Part shown: positions 31,793 to 40,518 of the stretch, in pieces
How positions within the stretch are numbered: position 1 is the first letter of the stretch
Layout: every line of letters begins with the position of its first letter
From: Allobrachymonas chironomi DSM 19884
Lineage (GTDB): Bacteria > Pseudomonadota > Gammaproteobacteria > Burkholderiales > Burkholderiaceae_C
Assembly: GCF_000374625.1 (NCBI RefSeq)
Contig: NZ_KB894769.1
Location: forward strand, 62,001 to 126,000
Length of the DNA stretch: 64,000 bases
Reading direction: 5' to 3'
The notes under the pieces: model-generated
The model's database searches: none
What the model saw: only the letters and a program-made list of their open reading frames with translations
Told to the model about the DNA's origin: nothing
Position numbers and translations under genes: made by a program

Positions 31793-32440
31793 ATGCACAT
31801 CGAACCCGGCATTCTTGCCGCCACCAAGCTCTCTTTTGCCACCATTGCCGCCAGCGGCATGCTGCTGGCCTACGCCCCGCGCCTGCTGAAGCAGCCCGCG
31901 CTGCTGCTGCGCACCCTGCTGGCAGCCACCTTCTTCTCGCTGTTCATGCAGTTGTTCCACATGCCGGTGGGAGCATCCGAGCTGCACTTTGTCGGGGCCA
32001 TGCCAATCTACCTGCTGCTGGGCTTTGTACCGACGCTGTTCGGCTTTGCCCTGGGCCTGCTGCTGCAGGGCCTGCTGTTCGATCCGCAGGATCTGGTGCA
32101 TCTGGCCGTGAACGCGCTGTCGCTGATGGTGCCGCTGGCCGTGGTGCATTACGGCATCGGCAAGCGCATCGGCCGCCAGTTCAGCGTGGCCAATATCGTC
32201 AAGCTGGATGCGCTGTTCTATTCCGGCGTGACGCTGATGGTGGGCTTCTGGCTGGCACTGGGCCAGGAAGCCACGCCGCTGGCGCAGTGGGTGCAGTTTG
32301 CCGCCTCCTACATGGCGCTGGTGCTGCTGGAGCCGCTGGTCACACTGGCCGTGCTGCGTCTGGCCAGCCTGTTGGGTGACCGCCGCTGGGCACGGCTGTG
32401 CCTGGACGAACGCGTGACCGCCGCCCCGGCCGCCGCCTGA
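31793..32440 (+). CDS. CbiM-type cobalt transport permease (solo)
   Basis: A 215-residue integral membrane protein that starts MHIEPGIL, the N-terminus used by CbiM/NikM subunits whose His2 coordinates Co2+ or Ni2+. About five or six hydrophobic helices follow. AGGAGG at 31782-31787 sets the start. No CbiN, CbiQ or CbiO gene is nearby, so it would act without a dedicated ATPase, or with one elsewhere. As first gene after the B12 riboswitch, cobalt uptake is the best guess. Confidence 0.75.
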   Translation: MHIEPGILAATKLSFATIAASGMLLAYAPRLLKQPALLLRTLLAATFFSLFMQLFHMPVGASELHFVGAMPIYLLLGFVPTLFGFALGLLLQGLLFDPQDLVHLAVNALSLMVPLAVVHYGIGKRIGRQFSVANIVKLDALFYSGVTLMVGFWLALGQEATPLAQWVQFAASYMALVLLEPLVTLAVLRLASLLGDRRWARLCLDERVTAAPAAA

Positions 32441-32515
32441 CTCCCTGATGACCCCATCCTGCCGGCCTGCTGACCCAGGCCGGGCCGCGGCATGCCCTGT
32501 TCACGGATATTTCCC

Positions 32516-33340
32516 ATGCATACCCCCTCTTCCCCGGGCCAGGTCTGGTTTGTCGGTGCCGGCCCCGGCGACCCGGAACTGCTCACGCTCAAGGGCCGCG
32601 ACCTGATCGCCCGCGCCGGAGCCATCCTCTACGCCGGCTCGCTGGTCAGCGAAGCCGCCATGCGCTGGGCCCCGCCCGGTTGCACCATTGCCGACAGCAA
32701 GCACATGACGCTGGAACAGATCTGCGCCTGGCTGATCGCCCAGGCGCAGCAGCACGCCACCGTGGTGCGGCTGCAGACCGGCGACCCGTCACTCTACGGC
32801 ACGCTGATCGAGATGGTGCAGCCGCTGGATGCCGCCGGCATCCCGGTGGCGGTGGTACCGGGCGTGACCTCGGCCATGGCCAGCGCGGCGGCGGCGGTGG
32901 AAAGCTTCACCCTGCCCGAAGTCACGCAAACCGTGATCCTGACCCGCATTGCCGGCCGCACGCCGATGCCCGAGGGCGAAAGCCTGCGCGAGCTGGCAGC
33001 CCACCGCTGCACGCTGTGCATCTACCTGTCGATCACGCTGCTGCACCAGCTGCAGTCCGAGTTGCGCGCCGCCGGCTGGCCGGAAGACGCGCCGATGCTG
33101 GTGGTGCACAAGGCCAGCTGGCCGGGCGAGGAAAAAATCCTGCGCGGCACGCTGGCCACCATCAAGGAGATCTGCCGCGAGGCCGGTGTCGTCAGCCAGA
33201 GCATGATCATCGCCAGCCCGACACTGGGCGCGCGCCACTGGCCGGAACTGGCCAGATCCAGGCTGTACGACGCCGGCTTTACCCACCGTTTTCGCCGCGC
33301 CAGTGCGCCGGCTCCTGCTTCTCCGGAGACCCCGACATGA
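32516..33340 (+). CDS. cobM: Precorrin-4 / cobalt-precorrin-4 C11-methyltransferase
   Basis: SAM-dependent tetrapyrrole methylase (CobM/CbiF) that methylates C11 of the corrin ring. The SAM site GAGPGDPELLT is at 14-24, with RLQTGDPSLYG and VPGVTSAMASAAAA. Length 274. I start at 32516; an in-frame ATG at 32492 lacks an RBS. Its stop overlaps the cbiX start by four bases (ATGA). The cobalt-first pathway is inferred from cbiX and cbiD next door. Confidence 0.92.
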   Translation: MHTPSSPGQVWFVGAGPGDPELLTLKGRDLIARAGAILYAGSLVSEAAMRWAPPGCTIADSKHMTLEQICAWLIAQAQQHATVVRLQTGDPSLYGTLIEMVQPLDAAGIPVAVVPGVTSAMASAAAAVESFTLPEVTQTVILTRIAGRTPMPEGESLRELAAHRCTLCIYLSITLLHQLQSELRAAGWPEDAPMLVVHKASWPGEEKILRGTLATIKEICREAGVVSQSMIIASPTLGARHWPELARSRLYDAGFTHRFRRASAPAPASPETPT

Positions 33341-34245
33341 CAACCACCCTGCTGCTGGTCGGCCACGGCTCGCGCGATGCCGATGGCAATGCCGAGATCG
33401 AACAATTCGTGCAACTGTGGCAGGCACGCCAGCCCGGCTGGCAGATCGAGCTGTGCTTTATCGAATTTGCCGAGGTGCTGCTGGACAGCGGGCTGGACTG
33501 TGCGGCCCGGCTAGCCCAGGCCGGCAACGGCAAGCTGCTGGTACTGCCGCTGATTCTCAACGCCGCCGGCCATGTCAAGGGCGATATTCCCTGGGCGGTT
33601 GAACAGGCACGCTTGCGTCATCCGCAGGTGCAGTTCGATATCGCGCCCCACCTGGGTGCCGGCGAGCCGGCGCTGGCGATGCTGCAACGCCAGCTGCGCC
33701 AGTGCCTGCAACGGCTGGATGTGCCGGATCCGCGCAGCACCGGCGTGATCCTGCTCGGCCGCGGCTCCAGCGACCGCCAGGCGAACGGCGAAGTGGCCAA
33801 GCTGGCGCGCTGGCTGTGGGAGGAGGCCCAGCACGAACTGGTGGATATCGCCTTTACCGGCATCACCCACCCGCGCCTGGAGCGCGTGGTGCAGCGCCAG
33901 GTGCTGCTGGGCATGACACAAATCGTGATCCTGCCCTACTACCTGTACACCGGCACGCTGGTCAAGCGCATCCAGCGCCAGCTGCAGCACCTGCGCCAGC
34001 AGTACCCGCAGATCCGCTTTGCGCTCGGGCACTACCTGGGCTTTGAACCGGAGGTGTTTGCGCTGCTGGAACAGCGCGTGGAACGCTGGCAGCGCGGTGC
34101 GCCCCATGCCACGGTGCGCCATGACGTCAGCGGCCATGTGCCGCACCACCATCACGCGCACGACCATGACCATGCGCACGAGCACCACGACCACGACCAT
34201 CACCACCACACGCATGCGCCCGCCCATGCCGAAGCCGCGCACTGA
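33337..34245 (+). CDS. cbiX: Sirohydrochlorin cobaltochelatase CbiX, His-rich tail
   Basis: Inserts Co2+ into sirohydrochlorin. Two tandem chelatase domains are seen: the first with VGHGSRD (His10), the second with LGRGSSD, where the equivalent His is Arg; VILPYYLYTG is in the second. Residues 270-302 hold 18 His in 33, an obvious metal-binding tail; long CbiX proteins often have a His-rich region. The length of 302 fits this long form. The start overlaps the cobM stop. Confidence 0.92.
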   Translation: MTTTLLLVGHGSRDADGNAEIEQFVQLWQARQPGWQIELCFIEFAEVLLDSGLDCAARLAQAGNGKLLVLPLILNAAGHVKGDIPWAVEQARLRHPQVQFDIAPHLGAGEPALAMLQRQLRQCLQRLDVPDPRSTGVILLGRGSSDRQANGEVAKLARWLWEEAQHELVDIAFTGITHPRLERVVQRQVLLGMTQIVILPYYLYTGTLVKRIQRQLQHLRQQYPQIRFALGHYLGFEPEVFALLEQRVERWQRGAPHATVRHDVSGHVPHHHHAHDHDHAHEHHDHDHHHHTHAPAHAEAAH

Positions 34246-34248
34246 ACC

Positions 34249-34923
34249 ATGAGTACCGTCAACACCATCACCGAACAGCTGACGCGCGCCGGCCAGGCGA
34301 TCGAGCACGACAGCTTTGCCATCATCGACCAGGAAGTCGGCCCGCATGCCTATGCGCCGGAACAGTGGCCGGTCGTGCGGCGCATGATCCACGCCAACGC
34401 CGACTTCGATTTCAACGGCCTGACACGGTTTCATGCCGATGCGGTACACGCCGGCCTGCAGGCCATGCTGCGCGGCGGCACGCCGATCGTGGCCGATGTG
34501 GAAATGATCTGCGTCGGCCTGTCCAAACCGCGGCTGGCGCATTTCGGCATGACGACGCACCATTTCATCAGCGATGCCGACGTGATCGCCCAGGCGCGCG
34601 CCGAGGACACGACGCGCGCGGTGCAGGCGATGCGCAAGGCGCAGCAGCGCGGCCTGCTGGACGGCGCGATTGTCGCCATCGGCAATGCGCCGACGGCGCT
34701 GATCGAGCTGGTGCGGCTGATCCGCGAGGACGGCGTGCGTCCGGCGCTGGTGATCGGCATGCCGGTCGGCTTTGTCAGCGCCGCCGAAAGCAAGGCGCTG
34801 ATGGCCGAAGTGGACTGTGTACCCTGGATCGTGATCGATGGCCGCAAGGGCGGATCGACGCTGGTGGTGGCCGCGTTGCATGCCCTGCTGGCATTGGCCG
34901 AAGCGCAACAGAAGCAGGGCTGA
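34249..34923 (+). CDS. cobH: Precorrin-8X / cobalt-precorrin-8 methylmutase
   Basis: Moves the C11 methyl to C12 to give hydrogenobyrinic or cobyrinic acid (CobH/CbiC). The 224-residue protein has the expected length, catalytic His in the early VVRRMIHANADFDF region, and conserved NAPTALIELVRLI and GMPVGFVSAAESKALM. It lies three bases after cbiX and three before cbiD. Confidence 0.94.
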   Translation: MSTVNTITEQLTRAGQAIEHDSFAIIDQEVGPHAYAPEQWPVVRRMIHANADFDFNGLTRFHADAVHAGLQAMLRGGTPIVADVEMICVGLSKPRLAHFGMTTHHFISDADVIAQARAEDTTRAVQAMRKAQQRGLLDGAIVAIGNAPTALIELVRLIREDGVRPALVIGMPVGFVSAAESKALMAEVDCVPWIVIDGRKGGSTLVVAALHALLALAEAQQKQG

Positions 34924-34926
34924 ACC

Positions 34927-36138
34927 ATGGCCATGGCCGACAAACCCGCCAGGGGCACCCGCACCGGCTTTACCACCGGGGCCTGCTCGGCTGCCGCGGC
35001 ACGCGCCTGCGCCATGGGCCTGCTCGACGGCCAGGTGCCGGGCCAGGTCACCAGCCTGCTGCCGAATGGCGATCGCGTGCGCTTTGCCGTGGGTGACGGC
35101 CGGGTGACGGGACAGGGACTGGAGCGATCGGCACACGCCTGGGTCGAGAAGTTTGCCGGTGACGATCCGGACTGCACCGACCAGGCGCACCTGACGGTAG
35201 ACCTGCGCATCCTGCCCGGCTGTGCCGGCGAAGTGCGTTTTCATGCCGGCGAGGGGGTCGGCACCGTCACCATGCCCGGCCTGGGCCTGGACGTGGGCGG
35301 CCCGGCGATCAATCCGGTGCCGCGCCAGAACATCGCCGACAACCTGCGCGAAGTGGCCGCGCCGCTGCTGGCGGAGCACGGGCTGGACGTGACGATCAGC
35401 GTGCCGGATGGCGAGCAGATGGCGAAAAAGACCACCAATGCGCGACTCGGCATCCTCGGCGGCATCAGCATTCTGGGCACGACCGGCATCGTGAAGCCCT
35501 ACTCCACCAGCGCCTGGCGTGCCAGCGTGGTGCAGGGCATCCAGGTGGCAGCCACGCTGGACCACGGCGTGGTGGCACTGACCACCGGCGGCCGCACCGA
35601 GAGCTTTGCCATGCAGACCTTGCGTCAGGATCAGCCGGATCTGCCGGCGGCCTGTTTTGTGCAGATGGGCGACTTCCTGCGCTATGCACTCGATGAAGTG
35701 GTGGCGCAAGGCATTCCGCTGGTGGTACTGGGCGTGATGGTCGGCAAGCTGACCAAGATCGCGCAGGGCGAAACCATCACCCACGCCAATCGCAATGTGG
35801 TCGATACCGATCTGGTGGCCGAGATTGGCCGCCGCATCGGTGCCAGCGCCGCCGATTGTGCCGCGATGGCGGCATCGCCCACAGCGCGCTTTGGGGCCGA
35901 ACTGATGGTGGAACGTGGCCTGGGCGATGCCTTCCACACCGCACTGGCCCAGGCCGCGATTGACACGCTGACCGCGCCGGAACGCTACGGCAATGCCTTC
36001 CAGCTGCGTGTACTGGTCTGCGACTTTGCCGGCCAGCAGGTCGCCGACGTGCTGTCGCCGCCCGGCCAGCCGCGCCCGACGGCACGCGGCCGCACCGGCA
36101 TCGGCCATACCCATTCGGCAGATTTCGATACGGAGTGA
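34927..36138 (+). CDS. cbiD: Cobalt-precorrin-5B C1-methyltransferase CbiD
   Basis: Methylates C1 in the anaerobic-type route. It starts GTRTGFTTGACSAAAARAC, the invariant CbiD N-terminus, with VSVPDGEQMAKKTTNARLG-like (ISVPDGEQMAKKT) and GILGGISILGTTGIVKPYS. Length 403 is normal or slightly long. CbiD has no homologue in the oxygen-dependent route, so its presence is the best marker of the pathway type here. A second ATG is at 34933. Confidence 0.95.
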   Translation: MAMADKPARGTRTGFTTGACSAAAARACAMGLLDGQVPGQVTSLLPNGDRVRFAVGDGRVTGQGLERSAHAWVEKFAGDDPDCTDQAHLTVDLRILPGCAGEVRFHAGEGVGTVTMPGLGLDVGGPAINPVPRQNIADNLREVAAPLLAEHGLDVTISVPDGEQMAKKTTNARLGILGGISILGTTGIVKPYSTSAWRASVVQGIQVAATLDHGVVALTTGGRTESFAMQTLRQDQPDLPAACFVQMGDFLRYALDEVVAQGIPLVVLGVMVGKLTKIAQGETITHANRNVVDTDLVAEIGRRIGASAADCAAMAASPTARFGAELMVERGLGDAFHTALAQAAIDTLTAPERYGNAFQLRVLVCDFAGQQVADVLSPPGQPRPTARGRTGIGHTHSADFDTE

Positions 36139-36140
36139 GC

Positions 36141-37445
36141 ATGAACAGCCAAGACCCCAACCCCTGCCGCATCATCGGCGTGCTGGATGATGGCGCAGCC
36201 AGCCTGAGCGCGACCGCGCTGGCCTATATCCGCAACGCCGATGTACTGATCGGCGGCACACGCACGCTGGCCCTGCTGGCGCATCACGCCAGGGACACGG
36301 CCGTGCAGCATGACCTGACTGGCGCACTGGCACAAGTGCCTGGCTGGATCGCGCAGGCACGCGAGGCCGACCAGAGCTGCGTGGTACTGGCCACCGGCGA
36401 CCCGCTCTGCCACGGCATTGCGCCCTGGCTGGCGCAGCAGCTGTGCATCGAGTCGCTGGAGATCCTGCCCAACCTGAGCACGCTGCAACTGGCCTGCGCC
36501 CGCATCGGCCTGGCCTGGCAGGAGGCGAAAATCGTCTCGGTGCATGGCAAGGATGCCGGCGAATGGCAAGCCGGCAGTCTGCCGGGCCACGGCCTGTACG
36601 CACTGGCGCAAGCCGTGCGCACGCATGACCGCCTGCTGCTGCTGACCAGCCCGGCCAACACGCCGGCACGCATCGCCCGGCTGCTGCTGGCCGAAGGCCT
36701 GGGCGGGGATTTCCAGCTCGCCGTGGCAGAAAACCTGCTGCAACCCGGCGAGCGCGTGCATGCCCAGCTGACGCCGGTCGAGGCCGCAACAATGGTCTTT
36801 GCGCCGCTCAACGTGGTGCTGTTGTGGCGCAGCCGGCTGCGCCCGCAGCCGGTGCTGTTCGGCCTGTCCGATAGCGCCTACCGGCAGCGCCAGCCGGAAA
36901 AAGGCCTGATCACCAAACAGGAAGTGCGCGCCGTGTCGCTGGCGCGGCTGCAACTGCGTGCCGACAGCGTGGTCTGGGATATCGGTGCCGGCAGTGGCTC
37001 GGTCGGTCTGGAAGCGGCCCGGCTCTGTCCGCAGGGCCATGTCTGCGCCATCGAGAAAAACGAGGCCGATGTCGCCATCGCGCAGGCCAACCATGCCGCT
37101 GCCGGCATCAGCAACTACAGCCTGTTCCATGGCAAGGCCCCGGAGCAGCTGGCGCACTGGCCCGATCCCGATGCCGTGTTCATCGGCGGCAGCGGCGGCG
37201 AGTTGCAGGAGCTGATCCGCCTCGTGCTGCAACGGCTGCGCCCGGCTGGCCGGCTGGTGATGAATTTCGTCACGCTGGAAAACCTGGCCAGCGCCACCGC
37301 CACCCTGGACGAGCTGCAGGCCGACTGGGATGTGCTGCAACTGCAGGCGGCGCGCAGCAAGCCGATTCTGCACATGCACCGCATGGCAGCGGAAAACCCG
37401 GTCTGGCTGGTCTGCGCCCGCCAGCACGACAAGGAGATGACATGA
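36141..37445 (+). CDS. cobL: Precorrin-6Y C5,15-methyltransferase (decarboxylating) CobL
   Basis: A fusion of CbiE (N-terminal tetrapyrrole methylase, ~1-200) and CbiT (C-terminal Rossmann methylase, ~215-434). The CbiT SAM motif is VWDIGAGSGSVGLEAARL, with LITKQEVRAV just before it. It methylates C5 and C15 and removes the C12 acetate carboxyl. I start at ATG 36141, five bases after GGAG; the GTG at 36135 overlaps cbiD. Its stop overlaps cobI. Confidence 0.95.
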   Translation: MNSQDPNPCRIIGVLDDGAASLSATALAYIRNADVLIGGTRTLALLAHHARDTAVQHDLTGALAQVPGWIAQAREADQSCVVLATGDPLCHGIAPWLAQQLCIESLEILPNLSTLQLACARIGLAWQEAKIVSVHGKDAGEWQAGSLPGHGLYALAQAVRTHDRLLLLTSPANTPARIARLLLAEGLGGDFQLAVAENLLQPGERVHAQLTPVEAATMVFAPLNVVLLWRSRLRPQPVLFGLSDSAYRQRQPEKGLITKQEVRAVSLARLQLRADSVVWDIGAGSGSVGLEAARLCPQGHVCAIEKNEADVAIAQANHAAAGISNYSLFHGKAPEQLAHWPDPDAVFIGGSGGELQELIRLVLQRLRPAGRLVMNFVTLENLASATATLDELQADWDVLQLQAARSKPILHMHRMAAENPVWLVCARQHDKEMT

Positions 37446-38239
37446 CGACCCGTACCGGACGCCTGATCGGCGTTTCCCTCGGCCCCGGCGATCCGGACCT
37501 GATCACGCGCGCCGCCTGGGACGCGCTGCAGCGCCGCGATGCGGTCTGGACCTATCCGGCACGCAGCGGCAAGACGCCCAGCTACGCGCTCGATATCGTC
37601 AGCCGCGCCGGCCTGACGCTGCCGGAGCAGCACGCGCTGCTGCTGTTCCCGATGACGCATGACGGCGACAAGCTGGCGCGCGCCTGGCTGAAGGCCGCAG
37701 ACACCGTGCTGCCCTGGCTGCAGGCCGGCCAGGACGTACTGTTCCTGGTGGAAGGCGATGCCAGCACCTACGCCACCTTCGGCCACCTGGCGCGCACCGT
37801 GCGTCACCTGGATGCGCGCATCGCCACACCGGTGATTGCCGGCGTCAACTCCTTCAGCGCCGCCTGTGCCGATGTCGGCGTGCCGCTGTCCGAACAGGAC
37901 GACACCATCGCCATCGTGCCCGCGGCCTATGGCGTCCATGCCCTGGAACGCCTGCTGCCCGATTTCGACACGCTGGTGCTGATGAAGATCAAGCCGATCC
38001 TCGACGATCTGCTGGACTGGCTGCAGCAGCGCGATCTGCTGTCCGACAGCCATTTCATCGAGCGCAGCGGTGCCGTGGATGAGCGCACGCTCAGCGGCAG
38101 CGCGCTGCTGCAGTTGCGCGGCAGCACGGTGAGCTACCTGTCGCTGCTGGTGGTGAAAAACCCGCTCCGCATCCGTGGTGAACGCATCCGCGGTTGCCTG
38201 AAAAAATCCCCCCAGGTCACGGAGGCGCATCATGTCTGA
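37442..38239 (+). CDS. cobI: Precorrin-2 / cobalt-factor II C20-methyltransferase
   Basis: SAM-dependent methylase (CobI/CbiL) acting at C20, the first committed step after precorrin-2. The SAM site GVSLGPGDPDLIT is at 10-22, with FLVEGDASTYATF and VIAGVNSFSAACA. Length 265. The ATG overlaps the cobL stop (ATGA) and its own end overlaps cbiG by eight bases. Confidence 0.94.
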   Translation: MTTRTGRLIGVSLGPGDPDLITRAAWDALQRRDAVWTYPARSGKTPSYALDIVSRAGLTLPEQHALLLFPMTHDGDKLARAWLKAADTVLPWLQAGQDVLFLVEGDASTYATFGHLARTVRHLDARIATPVIAGVNSFSAACADVGVPLSEQDDTIAIVPAAYGVHALERLLPDFDTLVLMKIKPILDDLLDWLQQRDLLSDSHFIERSGAVDERTLSGSALLQLRGSTVSYLSLLVVKNPLRIRGERIRGCLKKSPQVTEAHHV

Positions 38240-39041
38240 GGTCCAGCTCTCTGCCGCCGCCGTGCCCGACGAAGCGGTACGCGTCTGCCTGGTGGCCATC
38301 ACCAAACACGGTGCCGCCCAGGCACGTGCGCTGGCCGCATGCTGGCCCGGCCACTTGCCGCCGCCGCAGATCTGCACCAGCCACAAGTTCGCCGCCGTGT
38401 TCGACGGCCTGCCGACGACCGTGCGCGTCTACCACGGCGCGCTCAAGGACGAGATCGGCCCGCTGTTCGCCGCTTTCGACCAGCTGGTCTGCCTGATCTC
38501 GCTCGGCGCCGTGGTGCGCCTGATCGCGCCACACCTCAAGGGCAAGGACGAAGACCCGGGCATCATCGTGGTGGACGATGCCGGCCAGTACGTGATTCCG
38601 GTGCTGTCCGGCCATGTCGGCGGTGCCAATGCCTGGAGCGAGCGCGTGGCGGATCTGCTCGGGGCCACGCCGGTGCTCACCACCGCCTCCGATGTGGGCC
38701 GCACGATTCCGGTCGATATCCTGGGCCGCCATCTCGGCTGGCGCGTGGAAGCGCCCAAGATCAACATCACCCGCGTCTCGGCCGATGTGGTGAATGGCGA
38801 ACCGGTCGCGCTGGTGCAGGAAGCCGGTAGCCGCCACTGGTGGACGCGCAGCACGCCGCTGCCGGCGAATGTGGAGCTGCTGGAACGTTTCGATCAGGTG
38901 CAGCCGCAACGCCACCGCTCGGTGCTCTGGATCACGCACGCCGAGCTGGACGCCGACTTCTGGCAACAGTGGGCCGAGCGGCTGGTGGTCTACCGCCCGC
39001 CGGCAGGCCAGCTGCCGGACGAACGGGGCCAGCATGCCTGA
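38232..39041 (+). CDS. cbiG: Cobalt-precorrin-5A hydrolase CbiG (N-terminal and central domains)
   Basis: Opens the ring-A delta-lactone and releases acetaldehyde in the anaerobic route. The 269-residue protein has the CbiG N-terminal domain with ICTSHKFAAVF, LVCLISLGAVVRLIAPHLKGKDEDPG-type text (cited as LISLGAVVRLIAP) and VIPVLSGHVGGANAWSERVA. The usual C-terminal CobE-like domain is missing and is encoded by the next gene, which overlaps by eight bases. So CbiG is split in two here. Confidence 0.92.
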   Translation: MSEVQLSAAAVPDEAVRVCLVAITKHGAAQARALAACWPGHLPPPQICTSHKFAAVFDGLPTTVRVYHGALKDEIGPLFAAFDQLVCLISLGAVVRLIAPHLKGKDEDPGIIVVDDAGQYVIPVLSGHVGGANAWSERVADLLGATPVLTTASDVGRTIPVDILGRHLGWRVEAPKINITRVSADVVNGEPVALVQEAGSRHWWTRSTPLPANVELLERFDQVQPQRHRSVLWITHAELDADFWQQWAERLVVYRPPAGQLPDERGQHA

Positions 39042-39468
39042 GTGCCGCATCGCCCTCGGTCTGGGCTGCGACCGCCACACGCCGCTGGACACGCTGCAAC
39101 AAGCCATCGCCCAGGCGCTGGCGCAATCCGGCCACACGCTGGCACAGGTCGCCACCGTGGCCAGCATCACGCTCAAGGCCGATGAACCCGCCATGCTGCA
39201 GCTGGCCGCGCTGCAGGCCTGGCCGATCCGCTTTTTCACGCCGCAGCAGCTGGCCGTGATCGAGGTGCCGAATCCGAGCAACACCGTGCGCAAGTACACG
39301 GGCACGCCCTCCGTCAGCGAGGCCGCGGCGCTGCTGGCTGGCGGCCAGCTACTGGGTCTGGACCAGCCCCTGCCCATGCACGCCCTGTGCGTGGAAAAAC
39401 ACAGGTATCGCGGCGCCGATGGCAAGAACGCCACGGTGTCGATCGCGCTGCTGCCTGGCAGCGATTAA
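39034..39468 (+). CDS. cobE: CobE / CbiG C-terminal domain protein
   Basis: A 144-residue free-standing CobE-like domain. It starts RIALGLGCDRHTPLDTL, with VASITLKADEPAMLQLA, PSNTVRKYTGTPSVSEAAAL and SIALLP at the end. In many bacteria this is the C-terminal third of CbiG; its exact chemistry is unsettled. It overlaps cbiG by eight bases, so the two halves are probably made together. AT 39490 cobJ follows after 21 bases. Confidence 0.88.
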   Translation: MPECRIALGLGCDRHTPLDTLQQAIAQALAQSGHTLAQVATVASITLKADEPAMLQLAALQAWPIRFFTPQQLAVIEVPNPSNTVRKYTGTPSVSEAAALLAGGQLLGLDQPLPMHALCVEKHRYRGADGKNATVSIALLPGSD

Positions 39469-39489
39469 GCCTTTTTCTGGAGATTTTTC

Positions 39490-40518
39490 ATGGACATGCA
39501 GACTTCCCACACGGCCGGCAACGGCAAGATCATGCTGGTCGGCATCGGCCCTGGCGATGCCGGCAACATGACGGCACGTGCACGCGAGGCGATTCGGGAG
39601 GCCGACACCATCATCGGCTACGTCACCTACATCAAGCTGGTAGCCGACCTGATCGAGGGCAAGGAGATCGTGCGCAAGAGCATGACCGAGGAGCTGGACC
39701 GCGCCATCGAGGCACTGGAGCGCGCACGCCAGGGCAAGAAGGTGGCGCTGGTGTCGTCGGGCGATGCCGGCGTCTACGGCATGGCCGGTCCGACCTTTGA
39801 AGTGCTGCTGCAAGCCGGCTGGGTACCGCCGGCGCAGCGCGAAGACGGCAGCTACGAGGACGGCATCCAGGTCGAGATCATTCCCGGTGCTTCCGCCATC
39901 AACGCCTGCGCGGCGCTGGTCGGCGCGCCGTTGACACATGATTTCTGCGCGATCTCGCTGTCGGATCTGCTCACGCCCTGGCCGACGATTGCACGCCGGC
40001 TTGATGCCGCTGCTGCCGCCGATTTCGTCGTCGCGCTCTACAACCCCAAGAGCGGCCGCCGCACCCAGCAGATCCTGGAAGCGCAGCGCCTGTTCCTGCG
40101 CCACCGCGCACCGGAGACGCCGGTCGCCATCGTCAAGTCCGGCTACCGCCGCCGCCAGCAGATCACCCACACCACGCTGGCCGAGATGACCGATTGCGAG
40201 ATCGGCATGCTCAGCACCGTGCTGATCGGCAACAGCAACACCTTTGTGCAACACGGCCTGATGGTGACGCCGCGCGGCTACGCCAACAAGTACGCGGTCG
40301 AAGGCAGCAAGCAGGCGCTGGCCGGCGAAAAAGCCGGCCGCTCGCTGAGCAGTGGCCTGAACGGCTGGCTGGACACGCTGCAACAGGCGCATGCCGCCGG
40401 CAGCAGCATCGAACAACTGACACAGGACTGGCGCCTGCCTGCCGACTACATCCGCCAGACGCTGGAGCAGCCGCTGCAGGCACCCGCCAGCACCACCCCC
40501 GAGGAGAGCGAAGCATGA
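39490..40518 (+). CDS. cobJ: Precorrin-3B / cobalt-factor III C17-methyltransferase
   Basis: CobJ/CbiH methylates C17 and contracts the ring. The SAM site is LVGIGPGDAGNMT, with VALVSSGDAGVYGMAG and VALYNPKSGRRTQQ. At 342 residues it is ~90 longer than usual: an extra loop (about QREDGSYEDG) sits before VEIIPGASAINACAAL, and a ~65-residue C-terminal extension follows the core. The extension has no Cys, unlike the Fe-S extension of B. megaterium CbiH60. The next gene, a ferredoxin, overlaps by four bases. Confidence 0.93.
   Translation: MDMQTSHTAGNGKIMLVGIGPGDAGNMTARAREAIREADTIIGYVTYIKLVADLIEGKEIVRKSMTEELDRAIEALERARQGKKVALVSSGDAGVYGMAGPTFEVLLQAGWVPPAQREDGSYEDGIQVEIIPGASAINACAALVGAPLTHDFCAISLSDLLTPWPTIARRLDAAAAADFVVALYNPKSGRRTQQILEAQRLFLRHRAPETPVAIVKSGYRRRQQITHTTLAEMTDCEIGMLSTVLIGNSNTFVQHGLMVTPRGYANKYAVEGSKQALAGEKAGRSLSSGLNGWLDTLQQAHAAGSSIEQLTQDWRLPADYIRQTLEQPLQAPASTTPEESEA

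Noticed and set aside
33511-36114. A long open frame antisense to cbiX, cobH and cbiD
   Set aside because: Overlaps three well-supported genes in full and has no family features.
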